A stretch of DNA of 37,182 nucleotides, taken from Armatimonadota bacterium (GTDB lineage Bacteria; Armatimonadota; UBA5829; DTJY01). Numbering within the stretch: the first letter of the stretch is position 1; the number at the start of each line of letters is the position of its first letter. This document shows positions 16,185 through 24,460 of the stretch, in pieces. The notes under the pieces are model-generated. The model was not told the DNA's origin. It was given only the letters and a program-made list of their open reading frames with translations, and did no database searches. The stretch spans positions 1 to 37,182 of the forward strand of contig JAIMAU010000019.1 of NCBI GenBank assembly GCA_023511795.1. The letters run 5' to 3'. Made by a program: the position numbers and the translations under genes.

Positions 16185-19100
16185 ATGAGATTAGCAGTCG
16201 GGTTTCTGGTTGCAATTGTCTTTTCTTATCAACCTTTATTCGGTGCAGAGATTGGAGCACGGAGTGTGCCTCTAATAACAATCCCTTTTGTTGAGAAAGG
16301 TCCAGAACTTAAAGGATTACTTTCTGATCCTCTTTGGCAAAAAGGAGCAAAGCTGACGGGCTTCAAGAGTATTAAAGATGGCAAGCCCGTTGCTTTCGAT
16401 ACTACGGCATATATCCTTTATGACCCCTTAAATCTCTACATTGGAGTTCGATGCTCCGAACTTTACATTGACCAGGTCTTTGCTGAGATTAAGGAACATG
16501 ACGGCGAAGTGTGGCGAGATGATTGTGTCGAAATACTTCTCGACACAAATCATGGGCACCGGACAGCTTATCACATCGCTGTGAACTCCAAAGGCGTTGT
16601 TTCGGACGCTCGCCGAATATTTGACGACCGCGCGGACACCAAGTGGGAGAGCGAATGCACAGTAAAAGCCGACTATGATAAGGGATTTTGGACGCTTGAG
16701 ATAGCTATTCCCTTCAAGGCTTTGGGGGTGAGACCAGTAGCAGGCCTAATGTGGGGGTTGAACATATGCCGTGAGCGTATGGTGAGCCTGCGCGAGTATA
16801 GTGCGTGGGCTAACACTCCGGGCGGGTTTGTGCGGCCCGACAATTTTGGTCATGTGGTGCTGGGCGGCGATAGCTCAGGGATTAGGTTGGTGACATGGGG
16901 CAATTTGGATACTGATTTTCTCTACGGCGGCGAGAATGTTTTAAAATGTGAGATAACTAATCCCCGCAGTCAAGCTGAGTCTGCTACGGTAACCCTTGTA
17001 TCTAAAATTGACGGAAAGACTAGCATTCTAGCGAAAGGTAGTATAACCATTCCGCCTGGTGCAACAAGAGAGCTGGCGCTTAAATACACCCCAGCTGGCG
17101 ATCCCAAGGAGATTTTTGAACTTAGGGTTGACTTGAATGGCAGCCTGGCAATGTTGGCGACACACCCATCAACAGCTATCCCGCCAGCCCCTAGGGTTTG
17201 GCAAATGAATGATTCACTTTTTGAGCCTCTACTTTCAAAGACTCCGCCAGGTGAGCAGAAAAACGGTGCGATTTATTGGTTCCACAGCGGCAATGCGGCA
17301 GAGCTTCGTGCATTTGCAAAGGAATTCGGTGTCCGATATTCTTTGGAAGAGGCTTACAAGGAGCTTGCTGATTATAAACTAATGCCTATTGTCCAGCCGC
17401 ATGCTGTAGCAGCGGAGCCTCTCAAAAGTATGGCAGCTAAGTATCATTTTAAGGTGCTAGTTGAGCCTGAATGGCGGGGAGCTGTAAACAAAGGCGCCCA
17501 AGCTATTGGGGGCAAGCCCTATATATTCGACCCAAAGAGCAAAGATGCCTACCTTGAGACTCTTAAGTCGTCCATCGAGCAGGCGCGCGAATATATATGG
17601 GGTGTGTATTCGTGGGATGAAATGCATGAGCAAGCTGTAGGGCAACCTCTGGAACTGAAACTGCAAATGCCGGATTCGTCGCTTGTCAAAGAGATAGATG
17701 AAGAGGTCAAGAAAAAGTTTGGCTATGGAAAGTTTGGCTTGCCAGATACGTCTAAGGAATCCGACCCCTTCTGTTGGATTGCCTACCGTAAATGGATAAA
17801 TCACAAGCTGCTTGAGTGGCAAAAGGAGATATACGAAACAACTAAGAAACTTGCACCCGAAATCCAAGTTGTGTCTTTCGACCCCGTTGCCGGGCATAAG
17901 CCATATGAACTTGACGCAATTGGCCCATTTGTGGATATAGTGACACACCAACTCTATCCCTCTGGAAACCCCAACCGCCAGGAGTTCGGTTTTGTAACTA
18001 AGTTGGTAGCTGACCTAACTGGTAAGCCTGTATGGCCCTGCACCCATGTTGAAAACTATGCTTACTCTACAACCGCAGAGGAAACTCGTGAGTTGATGAG
18101 CCAGGTAATGCGCAATGGTGGCAAGGGATTTCACCTTTATATTCCTGATGTTCAGGGCGGGCGTGCACCAAGCGGAGATACTAAACTTTCAAAGTATGGA
18201 TGTCCAGAGCGCTTCCGAGCAATAATGGAAATTGTGCGGATTGCTTCGGAAATGAACGAAGTGGCAGTTCCAAACGACCCAGACTGTGCCATCCTTTACT
18301 CAGAGGATCATTACCAGTCGTTTACTGCTCCAAGCCATGTATTTCCCAACGAGTCTGAGTATGCTTATACATTTCTCGGCCCAGTAGCAAGGACTTGGTT
18401 TAAGTTCATTAATGACAATATGGTTGCAGATGGTAGAGCTAATCTTAGGGCATGGAAAGCTGTCTTCATTCCAGGCGCGAAATATGAGCGAGCAGAAGTG
18501 GTGAAGGCACTTGCGGACTATGTCAGAGATGGCGGTGTATTGGTGTGTAGCGATCCGGAGGCATTTACGTGGGCTCCAGATGGAAGCAACCTGGCTGATT
18601 TGCGCAAAGAGTTGCTGGGTGTTGACATTGGCCCTAGTGTGGAGCAAACAGAGATTTTAATTACCGACGATACTTCGTACGCGCGGCTTAAAGGGCTCAA
18701 GCTTTCTGCGGGTGGCTTTGGATTCAAGCTGACCGTGGGTAATAACGTTAAGGTGGTGGCAACCTTTGCCGACGGAAGTCCGGCAATAATAGAGCACAAG
18801 TTTGGTAAAGGAAAGGTCATTGTTTTTGCGTCAAACCCATTTGCTGAAAAGACGGTTGGGGATCAGGCTTGGAAGGACTTCTTCAAGGCGCTTGCTGAGA
18901 ATTTGGGACTAAAAACCGGTAGAGACATCTGGCGCTTTAAGTTTCCAGATATTAAGACAGTTTATCAGTCTGACCCTGAGGGCGTGTGTCTTACTGGTAA
19001 TTATATAAGGTGGCAGCAAGAGCGACCGATTGATGTGAAAAATGCCGCAATCAAAGGAACCTATTCGTACATGGTGCCGCCTGACGAAGTTGCCGATGAG

Positions 19101-19517
19101 GCAGGTGAAATACTAATAGAGTTTGGCAAAGGCAATCTTACTGATAGACGCCTCGCCCCAATCCTTGCTAAGAAAGTTTTGCATCCAAGAAACTTTATCG
19201 TAACCTGGAGAAAAACTGACCAAACAGCGGTAACTTTTGATTTTGGAAAGCCGTTTTCGCTGAAAAGGTTGCACCTTTGGTACTCAGACCAGCTGCCAGA
19301 AATGGTCGTAGAAGGGAGTGAGGATGGCAAAAGCTGGTCTGCATTAGCATCAAACCCAAAGCAGAACCCAACAGAGGACGTATTGGACGTAAGTTTGGAC
19401 CTGCTCTCCGATACACCTTATCGCTTTGTGCGGCTTTCATTTGGCAAGCGAGACCCCGGTGCAAAAATGACGCTAGTAGAGTGCGAAATATGGGCAAATC
19501 CAGAAAAAGACGGTTGA
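16185..19517 (+). CDS. Secreted multidomain glycoside-hydrolase-like protein (CBM9-like, TIM-barrel-like and discoidin-like domains)
   Basis: A 1110-residue exported protein. ATG 16185 is chosen because it begins a signal peptide (MRLAVGFLVAIVF, cleavage near FGA); the frame is open upstream to 16020 but that part overlaps rpiB and lacks a signal. Residues about 30-230 look like a CBM9/DOMON-like sugar-binding domain (YIGVRCSE, VWRDDCVEILLD, AYHIAVNSKG, WTLEIAIPFKALG). Residues about 360-680 suggest a (beta/alpha)8 glycosidase, with candidate acids in VYSWDEMHE (Glu479) and CTHVENYA (Glu623). Residues about 690-915 resemble a beta-galactosidase trimerisation-type domain (VFIPGAKYERAEV, DYVRDGGVLVCSD). 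The C-terminal ~150 residues resemble a F5/8 type C (discoidin) domain. It probably acts on an extracellular polysaccharide, and the sugar importers nearby could use the products. No specific family or substrate is established. Confidence 0.8.
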   Translation: MRLAVGFLVAIVFSYQPLFGAEIGARSVPLITIPFVEKGPELKGLLSDPLWQKGAKLTGFKSIKDGKPVAFDTTAYILYDPLNLYIGVRCSELYIDQVFAEIKEHDGEVWRDDCVEILLDTNHGHRTAYHIAVNSKGVVSDARRIFDDRADTKWESECTVKADYDKGFWTLEIAIPFKALGVRPVAGLMWGLNICRERMVSLREYSAWANTPGGFVRPDNFGHVVLGGDSSGIRLVTWGNLDTDFLYGGENVLKCEITNPRSQAESATVTLVSKIDGKTSILAKGSITIPPGATRELALKYTPAGDPKEIFELRVDLNGSLAMLATHPSTAIPPAPRVWQMNDSLFEPLLSKTPPGEQKNGAIYWFHSGNAAELRAFAKEFGVRYSLEEAYKELADYKLMPIVQPHAVAAEPLKSMAAKYHFKVLVEPEWRGAVNKGAQAIGGKPYIFDPKSKDAYLETLKSSIEQAREYIWGVYSWDEMHEQAVGQPLELKLQMPDSSLVKEIDEEVKKKFGYGKFGLPDTSKESDPFCWIAYRKWINHKLLEWQKEIYETTKKLAPEIQVVSFDPVAGHKPYELDAIGPFVDIVTHQLYPSGNPNRQEFGFVTKLVADLTGKPVWPCTHVENYAYSTTAEETRELMSQVMRNGGKGFHLYIPDVQGGRAPSGDTKLSKYGCPERFRAIMEIVRIASEMNEVAVPNDPDCAILYSEDHYQSFTAPSHVFPNESEYAYTFLGPVARTWFKFINDNMVADGRANLRAWKAVFIPGAKYERAEVVKALADYVRDGGVLVCSDPEAFTWAPDGSNLADLRKELLGVDIGPSVEQTEILITDDTSYARLKGLKLSAGGFGFKLTVGNNVKVVATFADGSPAIIEHKFGKGKVIVFASNPFAEKTVGDQAWKDFFKALAENLGLKTGRDIWRFKFPDIKTVYQSDPEGVCLTGNYIRWQQERPIDVKNAAIKGTYSYMVPPDEVADEAGEILIEFGKGNLTDRRLAPILAKKVLHPRNFIVTWRKTDQTAVTFDFGKPFSLKRLHLWYSDQLPEMVVEGSEDGKSWSALASNPKQNPTEDVLDVSLDLLSDTPYRFVRLSFGKRDPGAKMTLVECEIWANPEKDG

Positions 19518-19656
19518 GGTCTTTAATAACAAGCAAAAAATAATTAGCTATAGGCATTATAAAGCAGGAATTCTGCTTCCAGCGCCTAAGAAGTTCTTGT
19601 TTGCTAAATCTGGATTCGTGGGTTTTTAAAAACACATGATATCGGGGCAGGTGAGC

Positions 19657-20406
19657 ATGGAGGAGCGACAGGAGAAATTCAGCAGTAAAAAATATAGCTC
19701 TGAGCGAGTCTATGTTGAATGTAACTTTGCGGCAATTAATCCAGCGTGCATATGGCATGCGGTTAAAAAAGCGTCTTGGCAAGCTCGCATTCCCTTGTTA
19801 ATTTTTATGATTAGGATAATTGTCTGCAGAATCCTCAATAAACAACTCTGGGTTCTTAAGTATACAGATGATAAGTTTTTATATAAAAGGGTAAACATCA
19901 CCGAATTCGCAAATCTAATTCCTCGCCGTGCAAACGAAGTCTCGGGGAAATTAATGAAGCTGGGATTCAAACACTTGGAGGATTACGTATCAGGAGCAAG
20001 TGCTGGGAGTACGATATGCCGTTTGTATTCAAACCCTGCTATTGGGACATATGCGGTTTTAAGTGTATGCTGTTCAAAAGAGATGCGAGGTTATGTGGAC
20101 CTTGAATACCGCAGTCTGTATAATAATGGGTGCCAAGTAGTTACCCTTGACGCTCCGCTTCCAGGGTGGCGGGGATATTCGCCTCTGCATATTCATGCCT
20201 ACCCTGGATTTTCTGCAGAGCGCCTTCTGGAAAAACACTTAAAGCACAAGGATGATAAAGCTATTGAGGAATGGAAACCGCTGCCGAATGCTAATGCAAG
20301 CGAATATGTGGGCTTTTTAGAGTCGACTTTTACTAGCTTTATTGACTATCTAGAATCTAATGGATACGCTAGGCGCGTACGCCAAGAGTCTCATAGTAAA
20401 CAATAG
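19657..20406 (+). CDS. Unrecognised protein
   Basis: About 249 residues starting MEERQEKFSS. The ATG at 19657 has a GGGGCAGGTGAG-like ribosome-binding site; an ATG at 19636 would add seven residues but has none. The N-terminal third has one moderately hydrophobic stretch (IPLLIFMIRIIVCRIL, about residues 44-59), possibly a membrane segment or buried helix. The remainder is a mixed alpha/beta sequence with several aromatic-rich motifs (DAPLPGWRGYSPLHIH) and an acidic/basic C-terminus. I do not recognise a family or catalytic motif. The cyclophilin-like gene follows 15 bases later with its own strong ribosome-binding site, so the two may be one operon. Length, initiation site and spacing support a real gene. 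Confidence 0.6.
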   Translation: MEERQEKFSSKKYSSERVYVECNFAAINPACIWHAVKKASWQARIPLLIFMIRIIVCRILNKQLWVLKYTDDKFLYKRVNITEFANLIPRRANEVSGKLMKLGFKHLEDYVSGASAGSTICRLYSNPAIGTYAVLSVCCSKEMRGYVDLEYRSLYNNGCQVVTLDAPLPGWRGYSPLHIHAYPGFSAERLLEKHLKHKDDKAIEEWKPLPNANASEYVGFLESTFTSFIDYLESNGYARRVRQESHSKQ

Positions 20407-20421
20407 CGAGGAGGTAAGCTA

Positions 20422-20796
20422 ATGCGAAAGATAAAGATTACGGCAGGCGCAGTTCAGGCTATGGCTGAATTGAATGATTCGGCGACCGCAAATGCAATCT
20501 GGGATGCGTTGCCCATAAGAGCACGAGCAAATAACTGGGGCGACGAAATTTATTTCGGCATTCCAGTTAACGTTGGTGAGGAAAACAGCAAAGAAGTTGT
20601 GGACTTGGGTGATATAGCATACTGGCCGCCTGGAAGCGCTTTCTGTATATTTTTTGGCCCGACTCCGGCGAGCAGGGGTTCTGAGATACGTCCTGCCAGC
20701 GCTGTGAATGTCGTGGGCAAAATTGAAGGTGATCCGAAGGTCTTTAAATCGGTGCGTTCAGGCGAGCAAGTTGTTATAGAGAAAGTTGAGGAATAA
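20422..20796 (+). CDS. Cyclophilin-like fold protein (TM1367/COG2164 type)
   Basis: A 124-residue cytoplasmic protein preceded by a strong GAGGAGGTAA ribosome-binding site. The pattern of short beta-strands with MAELNDSATANAIWDALP, GDEIYFGIPV, DLGDIAYWPPGSAFCIFFGPTP and a terminal VVGKIEGD matches the small cyclophilin-like family known from Thermotoga TM1367 and archaea. Proteins of this group have a cyclophilin-like barrel but their activity is not established; prolyl isomerase function should not be assumed. It lies downstream of an unrecognised gene and upstream of the promoter of a sugar-binding lipoprotein. Confidence 0.8.
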   Translation: MRKIKITAGAVQAMAELNDSATANAIWDALPIRARANNWGDEIYFGIPVNVGEENSKEVVDLGDIAYWPPGSAFCIFFGPTPASRGSEIRPASAVNVVGKIEGDPKVFKSVRSGEQVVIEKVEE

Positions 20797-20805
20797 AAGT
20801 ATACG

Positions 20806-20835
20806 TTGACTGCATGCGGACACCCCTGGTAGAAT
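20806..20835 (+). promoter_or_regulatory. Promoter of the first sugar-binding lipoprotein gene
   Basis: TTGACT (20806-20811), 18 bases, TAGAAT (20830-20835). The predicted start site is near 20842, giving a leader of about 40 bases. Confidence 0.6.
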
Positions 20836-20849
20836 GACTGCATAAATGA

Positions 20850-20862
20850 ACGCTCAAAGCGT
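20850..20862. promoter_or_regulatory. Perfect 13-bp inverted repeat in the leader, possible operator
   Basis: ACGCT, CAA, AGCGT lies just downstream of the promoter start site and before the ribosome-binding site. Its position suits a repressor operator for a sugar transport gene, but it could also be a small RNA hairpin or chance. No regulator gene is in the window. Confidence 0.3.
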
Positions 20863-20883
20863 CGATTTGGCAGGTTGTCTGAG

Positions 20884-22218
20884 GTGCCGCGGACTAGGAT
20901 AATTGCCGCAATAGTTGTAAATTCTGTCCTATTTGTTTTACTTCAAGGGTGTTTACGTCAAACGCAAGATAACGGTACTGGTGGAAAGATTGTTATCACA
21001 GTTTGGCACCCTTGGGGTGGCACCCAAGCCGTCGCCTGCGAACAGGTAGTAAAGGCATTTGAAGCCACGCATCCTAAAATTGACGTTCGCCCGCTTTTCA
21101 CTGTCAATGATCTTTCAAACAACCAGAAGTTCTTTACGTCGGTAGCCGCAAAAAAACCTCCGGACGTAACGTTTGTTGACGGCCCGCAAGTCGCGGAGTG
21201 GGCTGAGCAAGGCGCGTTGACACCGCTTGACGATTTTATTAAATCTGCGGGTATTAAACCAGACGACTATTTTAAGCCATGCTGGTTGCAGAATAAATAC
21301 AAAGGTAGGATTTGGGCGCTAACATACTGTGCAGACCCAAATTTTGCCTTTGTTTGGAACAAAGCTCATTTTCGTGAAGTCGGACTCGACCCTGAAAGGC
21401 CGCCAGAAACCATCGAAGAGCTAGACCGCTATGTAGAGAAGCTGACGAAGTGGCGAGGGTTTTCGAAAGGAAGAAAGCTTGTTCGGATAGGAATTATCCC
21501 CTGGTCGCAGTACGGCGCGGCAAATTCAATGTTTACATGGGGATGGGCATTTGGTGCGTCATTTTATGATCCCAAAACTAACACCATCACCGCCGATAAC
21601 GAGAAAGCTGTAAAAGCCCTGGAATGGATGTGTTCTTATGCCCACAAGTATGATGTGAATAAGATCTCGAGCTTAGAAGCAGGTTTCGGTTCAGCCGAAA
21701 TGAACCCATTTTATGTAGGGAAGTATTCTATGGCTTGCCTACATATATCGGGTGTCGAGGAGATAAAGAAGTATGCACCGAACCTTGACTATGGACTTGG
21801 ATACATTCCCGCTCCGCCCGACGGCGAGAAACACAGCTCTTGGGTAGGCGGTTGGTGTGTGGCGATTCCAAAAGGCTGTCGGCATCCTAAAGAAGCTTGG
21901 GAATTCATCAGGTGGACATGCGCAGACGCTGAGGGTACAAGGATTGTAGGGGAAAAAACAGGGCTATTCCCTGGTTATCGGAAGTCGCCTTATTTTGCAA
22001 AGGTTCGCGGGAAGCCCCAGTATGGCATGTTTCTCAAGATACTTGAGGAATGCCGCCATCAAAGGCCTGTTATGCCCGCGCAGGCATATTATATGGGTGC
22101 TTTGCAAAGAGCCGTGGACGCAGCAATATATGGTCGAAAGTCGCCCAAGCAGGCACTTCGTGATGCTCGAATTGAAACTCAGCGCGAGCTCGACCTCGTG
22201 ATGGGTAAAGAAAAATAA
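20884..22218 (+). CDS. Sugar ABC transporter substrate-binding lipoprotein (family 1 extracellular solute-binding)
   Basis: A MalE/UgpB-like binding protein of 444 residues, expected to be anchored outside the membrane. GTG 20884 is chosen as start because GGCAGG lies nine bases before it; the TTG at 20875 directly abuts that site. The N-terminus is a lipoprotein signal ending LLQGC (Cys23). The mature part opens with ITVWHPWGGTQA, and family-typical stretches follow: KKPPDVTFVDGPQVAEWAEQGALTPLDDF, a YCADPNFAFVWNKAHFREVGLDP ligand-cleft region and GGWCVAIPKGCRHPKEAWEFI. No permease or ATPase genes adjoin it, so it may serve the importer at 28413-30447 or another system. Substrate unknown, probably an oligosaccharide or glycerol-phosphate-like compound. 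It has its own promoter. Confidence 0.9.
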   Translation: MPRTRIIAAIVVNSVLFVLLQGCLRQTQDNGTGGKIVITVWHPWGGTQAVACEQVVKAFEATHPKIDVRPLFTVNDLSNNQKFFTSVAAKKPPDVTFVDGPQVAEWAEQGALTPLDDFIKSAGIKPDDYFKPCWLQNKYKGRIWALTYCADPNFAFVWNKAHFREVGLDPERPPETIEELDRYVEKLTKWRGFSKGRKLVRIGIIPWSQYGAANSMFTWGWAFGASFYDPKTNTITADNEKAVKALEWMCSYAHKYDVNKISSLEAGFGSAEMNPFYVGKYSMACLHISGVEEIKKYAPNLDYGLGYIPAPPDGEKHSSWVGGWCVAIPKGCRHPKEAWEFIRWTCADAEGTRIVGEKTGLFPGYRKSPYFAKVRGKPQYGMFLKILEECRHQRPVMPAQAYYMGALQRAVDAAIYGRKSPKQALRDARIETQRELDLVMGKEK

Positions 22219-22231
22219 ACGGAGAAGGCAA

Positions 22232-22399
22232 ATGATAGATCCAAAACTTCTGGAGATACTTGCATGCCCGGCGTGCGACGAACGTCCGCCAGTTGAGCTA
22301 AAGGATGACAAGTTGGTTTGCACAAAGTGCGGACGAAAATATCCAATAGAAAATGGCATTCCTGTAATGCTTGTCGAAAAAGCAACCTTTGAGGAGTAG
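22232..22399 (+). CDS. Trm112 family zinc-ribbon protein
   Basis: A 55-residue protein starting MIDPKLLEILACPAC, with GGAGAAGG ten bases upstream. Two CxxC pairs (Cys12/Cys15 and Cys30/Cys33) form a zinc ribbon, and the second half KYPIENGIPVML is the Trm112/YcaR signature. In eukaryotes and archaea Trm112 activates several methyltransferases; in bacteria the role is unclear. It lies between the binding-protein gene (13 bases) and aroQ (4 bases), so it is probably co-translated with aroQ, whose ribosome-binding site GAGGAG lies in its last codons. Confidence 0.88.
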   Translation: MIDPKLLEILACPACDERPPVELKDDKLVCTKCGRKYPIENGIPVMLVEKATFEE

Positions 22400-22403
22400 A
22401 AAA

Positions 22404-22844
22404 ATGTTGAAGTTTCATATCATACATGGGCCGAATCTTAATCTTTTAGGAGTCCGGGAGCCCGAAATTTACGGTTCGCTCACCTTGGAACAAATCAACG
22501 AGCAGATAAGGGCACACGCAAGAGAGGTCGGCGTCCACGTTGAAATCAACCAGTTTAACTCCGAGGGTGATATCGTGGAGGCGATCCAAAAATCACTTGA
22601 TTGGGCGGATGCAATCGTGATTAACCCGGGCGCCTATACCCACTACAGTATAGCGGTGCGCGATGCAATTGCAGCGGCGAAAATTCCAACCATTGAGGTA
22701 CACCTTTCGAACATTCACGGCCGTGAGAAGTTTCGCCAGATATCCGTTACAGCGCCGGTGTGTGTTGGGCAAATCTCAGGGTTCGGAGCAATGAGCTACA
22801 TCTTAGCGCTTGACGCGGCAAAATCGCTAGTTGAAAAGAGATAG
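22404..22844 (+). CDS. aroQ: 3-dehydroquinate dehydratase, type II
   Basis: Dehydrates 3-dehydroquinate to 3-dehydroshikimate, the third step of the shikimate pathway. The 146-residue product has the type II marks: IHGPNLNLLGVREPEIYG with the catalytic tyrosine (residue 23), NQFNSEGDIVEAIQ, NPGAYTHYSIAVRDA, and EVHLSNIHGREKFR with the catalytic histidine. ATG 22404 is the start used by homologues and has GAGGAG upstream; earlier in-frame codons overlap the Trm112-like gene. An Xaa-Pro peptidase gene follows, a pairing also known in Gram-positive bacteria, where efp often comes next; here efp is absent. Confidence 0.97.
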   Translation: MLKFHIIHGPNLNLLGVREPEIYGSLTLEQINEQIRAHAREVGVHVEINQFNSEGDIVEAIQKSLDWADAIVINPGAYTHYSIAVRDAIAAAKIPTIEVHLSNIHGREKFRQISVTAPVCVGQISGFGAMSYILALDAAKSLVEKR

Positions 22845-22859
22845 ATTGGTGGGTCGTTC

Positions 22860-23945
22860 ATGTCTAAACGGTTGGAGCGGCTTAGAAATGAGCTTATGGC
22901 GGCCGGAGTTGACGCTTTCCTCGTCTCGCAAATTGAAAATGTACGCTACCTAAGTGGATTTACCGGCTCATTTGCGTTTTTGGTTATTACTCTCCAGGAT
23001 GCTTATTTTCTAACCGACGCCCGCTATATAGAGCAGGTGTCTCAGGAGTGTCAGGGATATGTTATTGAGGAGTTCCAGGGGGGTTGGACCAAAAAAGCTT
23101 CCGAATTAATTAAAACTCTTGGGGTTCACAAAGTTGGCTTCGAGTCGGCGCACCTTAGCTACAATGCATGGAACGCACTTAGGGAACAGCTGGAAAAAAT
23201 CGAGCTTATTGCATTAGATGACATCATCGGCAGACTTCGCACTGTAAAAGACGAGGAAGAGATTTTAGCGATTAGGGAGGCTGCGAATATCGCCGACTTG
23301 GCTTTTAAATACATCAAAGGGCTTCTAAAGCCCGGCATCTCGGAGAAGGAAATTGCAATTGAGATAGACTTCTTCATTCGAAAAAATGGCGCCGAAAGGG
23401 AGGCATTCGAAACCCTGGTAGCTTCAGGCCCCAGGTCTGCCCTCCCACACGGCAAACCAACAGACAAGATTGTCTCGGAAGGCGAACTATTGTTACTCGA
23501 TTTTGGCGCAAGATGGCAAGGCTATCATTCGGATATAACTCGCACCGTCGTCATTGGGCAAATGCATCCAAAGCAGATAGAGATTCATGAGATCGTTCTC
23601 GAAGCCCAGGCTAGGGCTATAAAAGCCATACGTCCAGGATTGCCGGGGGGAGATATTGACAAAATCGCAAGGGACTACATCACTGAAAAAGGATATGGTG
23701 AGTATTTCGGCCATGGCTTGGGACACGGAATTGGGCTTGCTGTGCATGATGGCGTGAATGGAGGTAGAATTCTGGGCAGGGGGAGCAAAATCATACTAGA
23801 TGCTGGCATGGTTGTTACGGTTGAGCCTGGGATTTATATCCCAGGCTGGGGGGGAGTTAGAATAGAAGATGATGTTTTGGTAACAAAGTCGGGTGCCGAA
23901 GTTCTTACGCATTCCTCACGAGACCTTAGTATTTTTGCAAAGTAG
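22860..23945 (+). CDS. Xaa-Pro aminopeptidase/dipeptidase (M24B family)
   Basis: Cleaves N-terminal residues preceding proline. The 361-residue protein has the creatinase N-terminal domain (RLERLRNELMAAGVDAFLVS, NVRYLSGFTGS, about residues 1-125) and the pita-bread metallopeptidase domain. All five metal ligands are visible: two Asp in LLDFGARWQGYHSDITR, His in FGHGLGHGIGL, Glu in VVTVEPGIY and Glu in GVRIEDDVLVT. The spacing after aroQ is 15 bases, with only a weak ribosome-binding site. PepP and PepQ types cannot be separated by sequence alone. Confidence 0.94.
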   Translation: MSKRLERLRNELMAAGVDAFLVSQIENVRYLSGFTGSFAFLVITLQDAYFLTDARYIEQVSQECQGYVIEEFQGGWTKKASELIKTLGVHKVGFESAHLSYNAWNALREQLEKIELIALDDIIGRLRTVKDEEEILAIREAANIADLAFKYIKGLLKPGISEKEIAIEIDFFIRKNGAEREAFETLVASGPRSALPHGKPTDKIVSEGELLLLDFGARWQGYHSDITRTVVIGQMHPKQIEIHEIVLEAQARAIKAIRPGLPGGDIDKIARDYITEKGYGEYFGHGLGHGIGLAVHDGVNGGRILGRGSKIILDAGMVVTVEPGIYIPGWGGVRIEDDVLVTKSGAEVLTHSSRDLSIFAK

Positions 23946-23976
23946 CTTTGATTACTTTTGCGGAAAGGAGCTTAGC

Positions 23977-24438
23977 ATGTTCAAAGAAATTCTTGTGCCA
24001 TTGGATGGTTCGGAATTGGCGGAGAAGGCAATCCCTTATGCGGTTGAATTGGCTAAAAAATTCGATTCGAGGATTACCTTATTAAGCGTAATCGAACCGG
24101 TTGCAATTTATTCACAGCCCGGCATTGTTGGACCGGTCGTGAATGTGGTTCTTGAGCCAGAAGCGGAAGCCCAAGAAGTCCATAAATACTTAGATAAAAT
24201 ATCAACAAACATTAAGGATGAGGGTATCAATGTCCGCAAAATAGTGAGGCAGGGGGATGCCGCAGGGCAGATATGTGATTTTTCTAAGGAAGCGGGCATA
24301 GAGCTCATTGTTATGTCTACGCATGGGCGTTCTGGGTTCCAGCGTTGGGTTTATGGAAGTGTTGCCGATAAGGTACTCCGAGGCGCAGAAGCACCTGTAT
24401 TGCTTGTACGTGCAAGGCCAAAGGAAGCAGAGAAGTAA
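23977..24438 (+). CDS. Universal stress protein (UspA family)
   Basis: A 153-residue single-domain UspA protein starting MFKEILVPLDGSELAEKA, with GGAAAGGAG upstream fixing the start at 23977. The C-terminal ATP-binding signature is complete: IVMSTHGRSGFQRWVYGSVADKVLRGAEAPVLLVR, i.e. the G-2x-G-9x-G(S/T) class. It directly precedes the CPA2 antiporter (22 bases), so it may regulate it; a USP next to a transporter is a common arrangement. Specific function unknown. Confidence 0.95.
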   Translation: MFKEILVPLDGSELAEKAIPYAVELAKKFDSRITLLSVIEPVAIYSQPGIVGPVVNVVLEPEAEAQEVHKYLDKISTNIKDEGINVRKIVRQGDAAGQICDFSKEAGIELIVMSTHGRSGFQRWVYGSVADKVLRGAEAPVLLVRARPKEAEK

Positions 24439-24460
24439 AAAAAAAGAAAGCCTTTAAAAT

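Noticed and set aside
19567-19579. GCAGGAATTCTGC palindrome after the secreted glycosidase gene as a terminator
   Set aside because: The stem is short, its centre is itself palindromic and no T-run follows.
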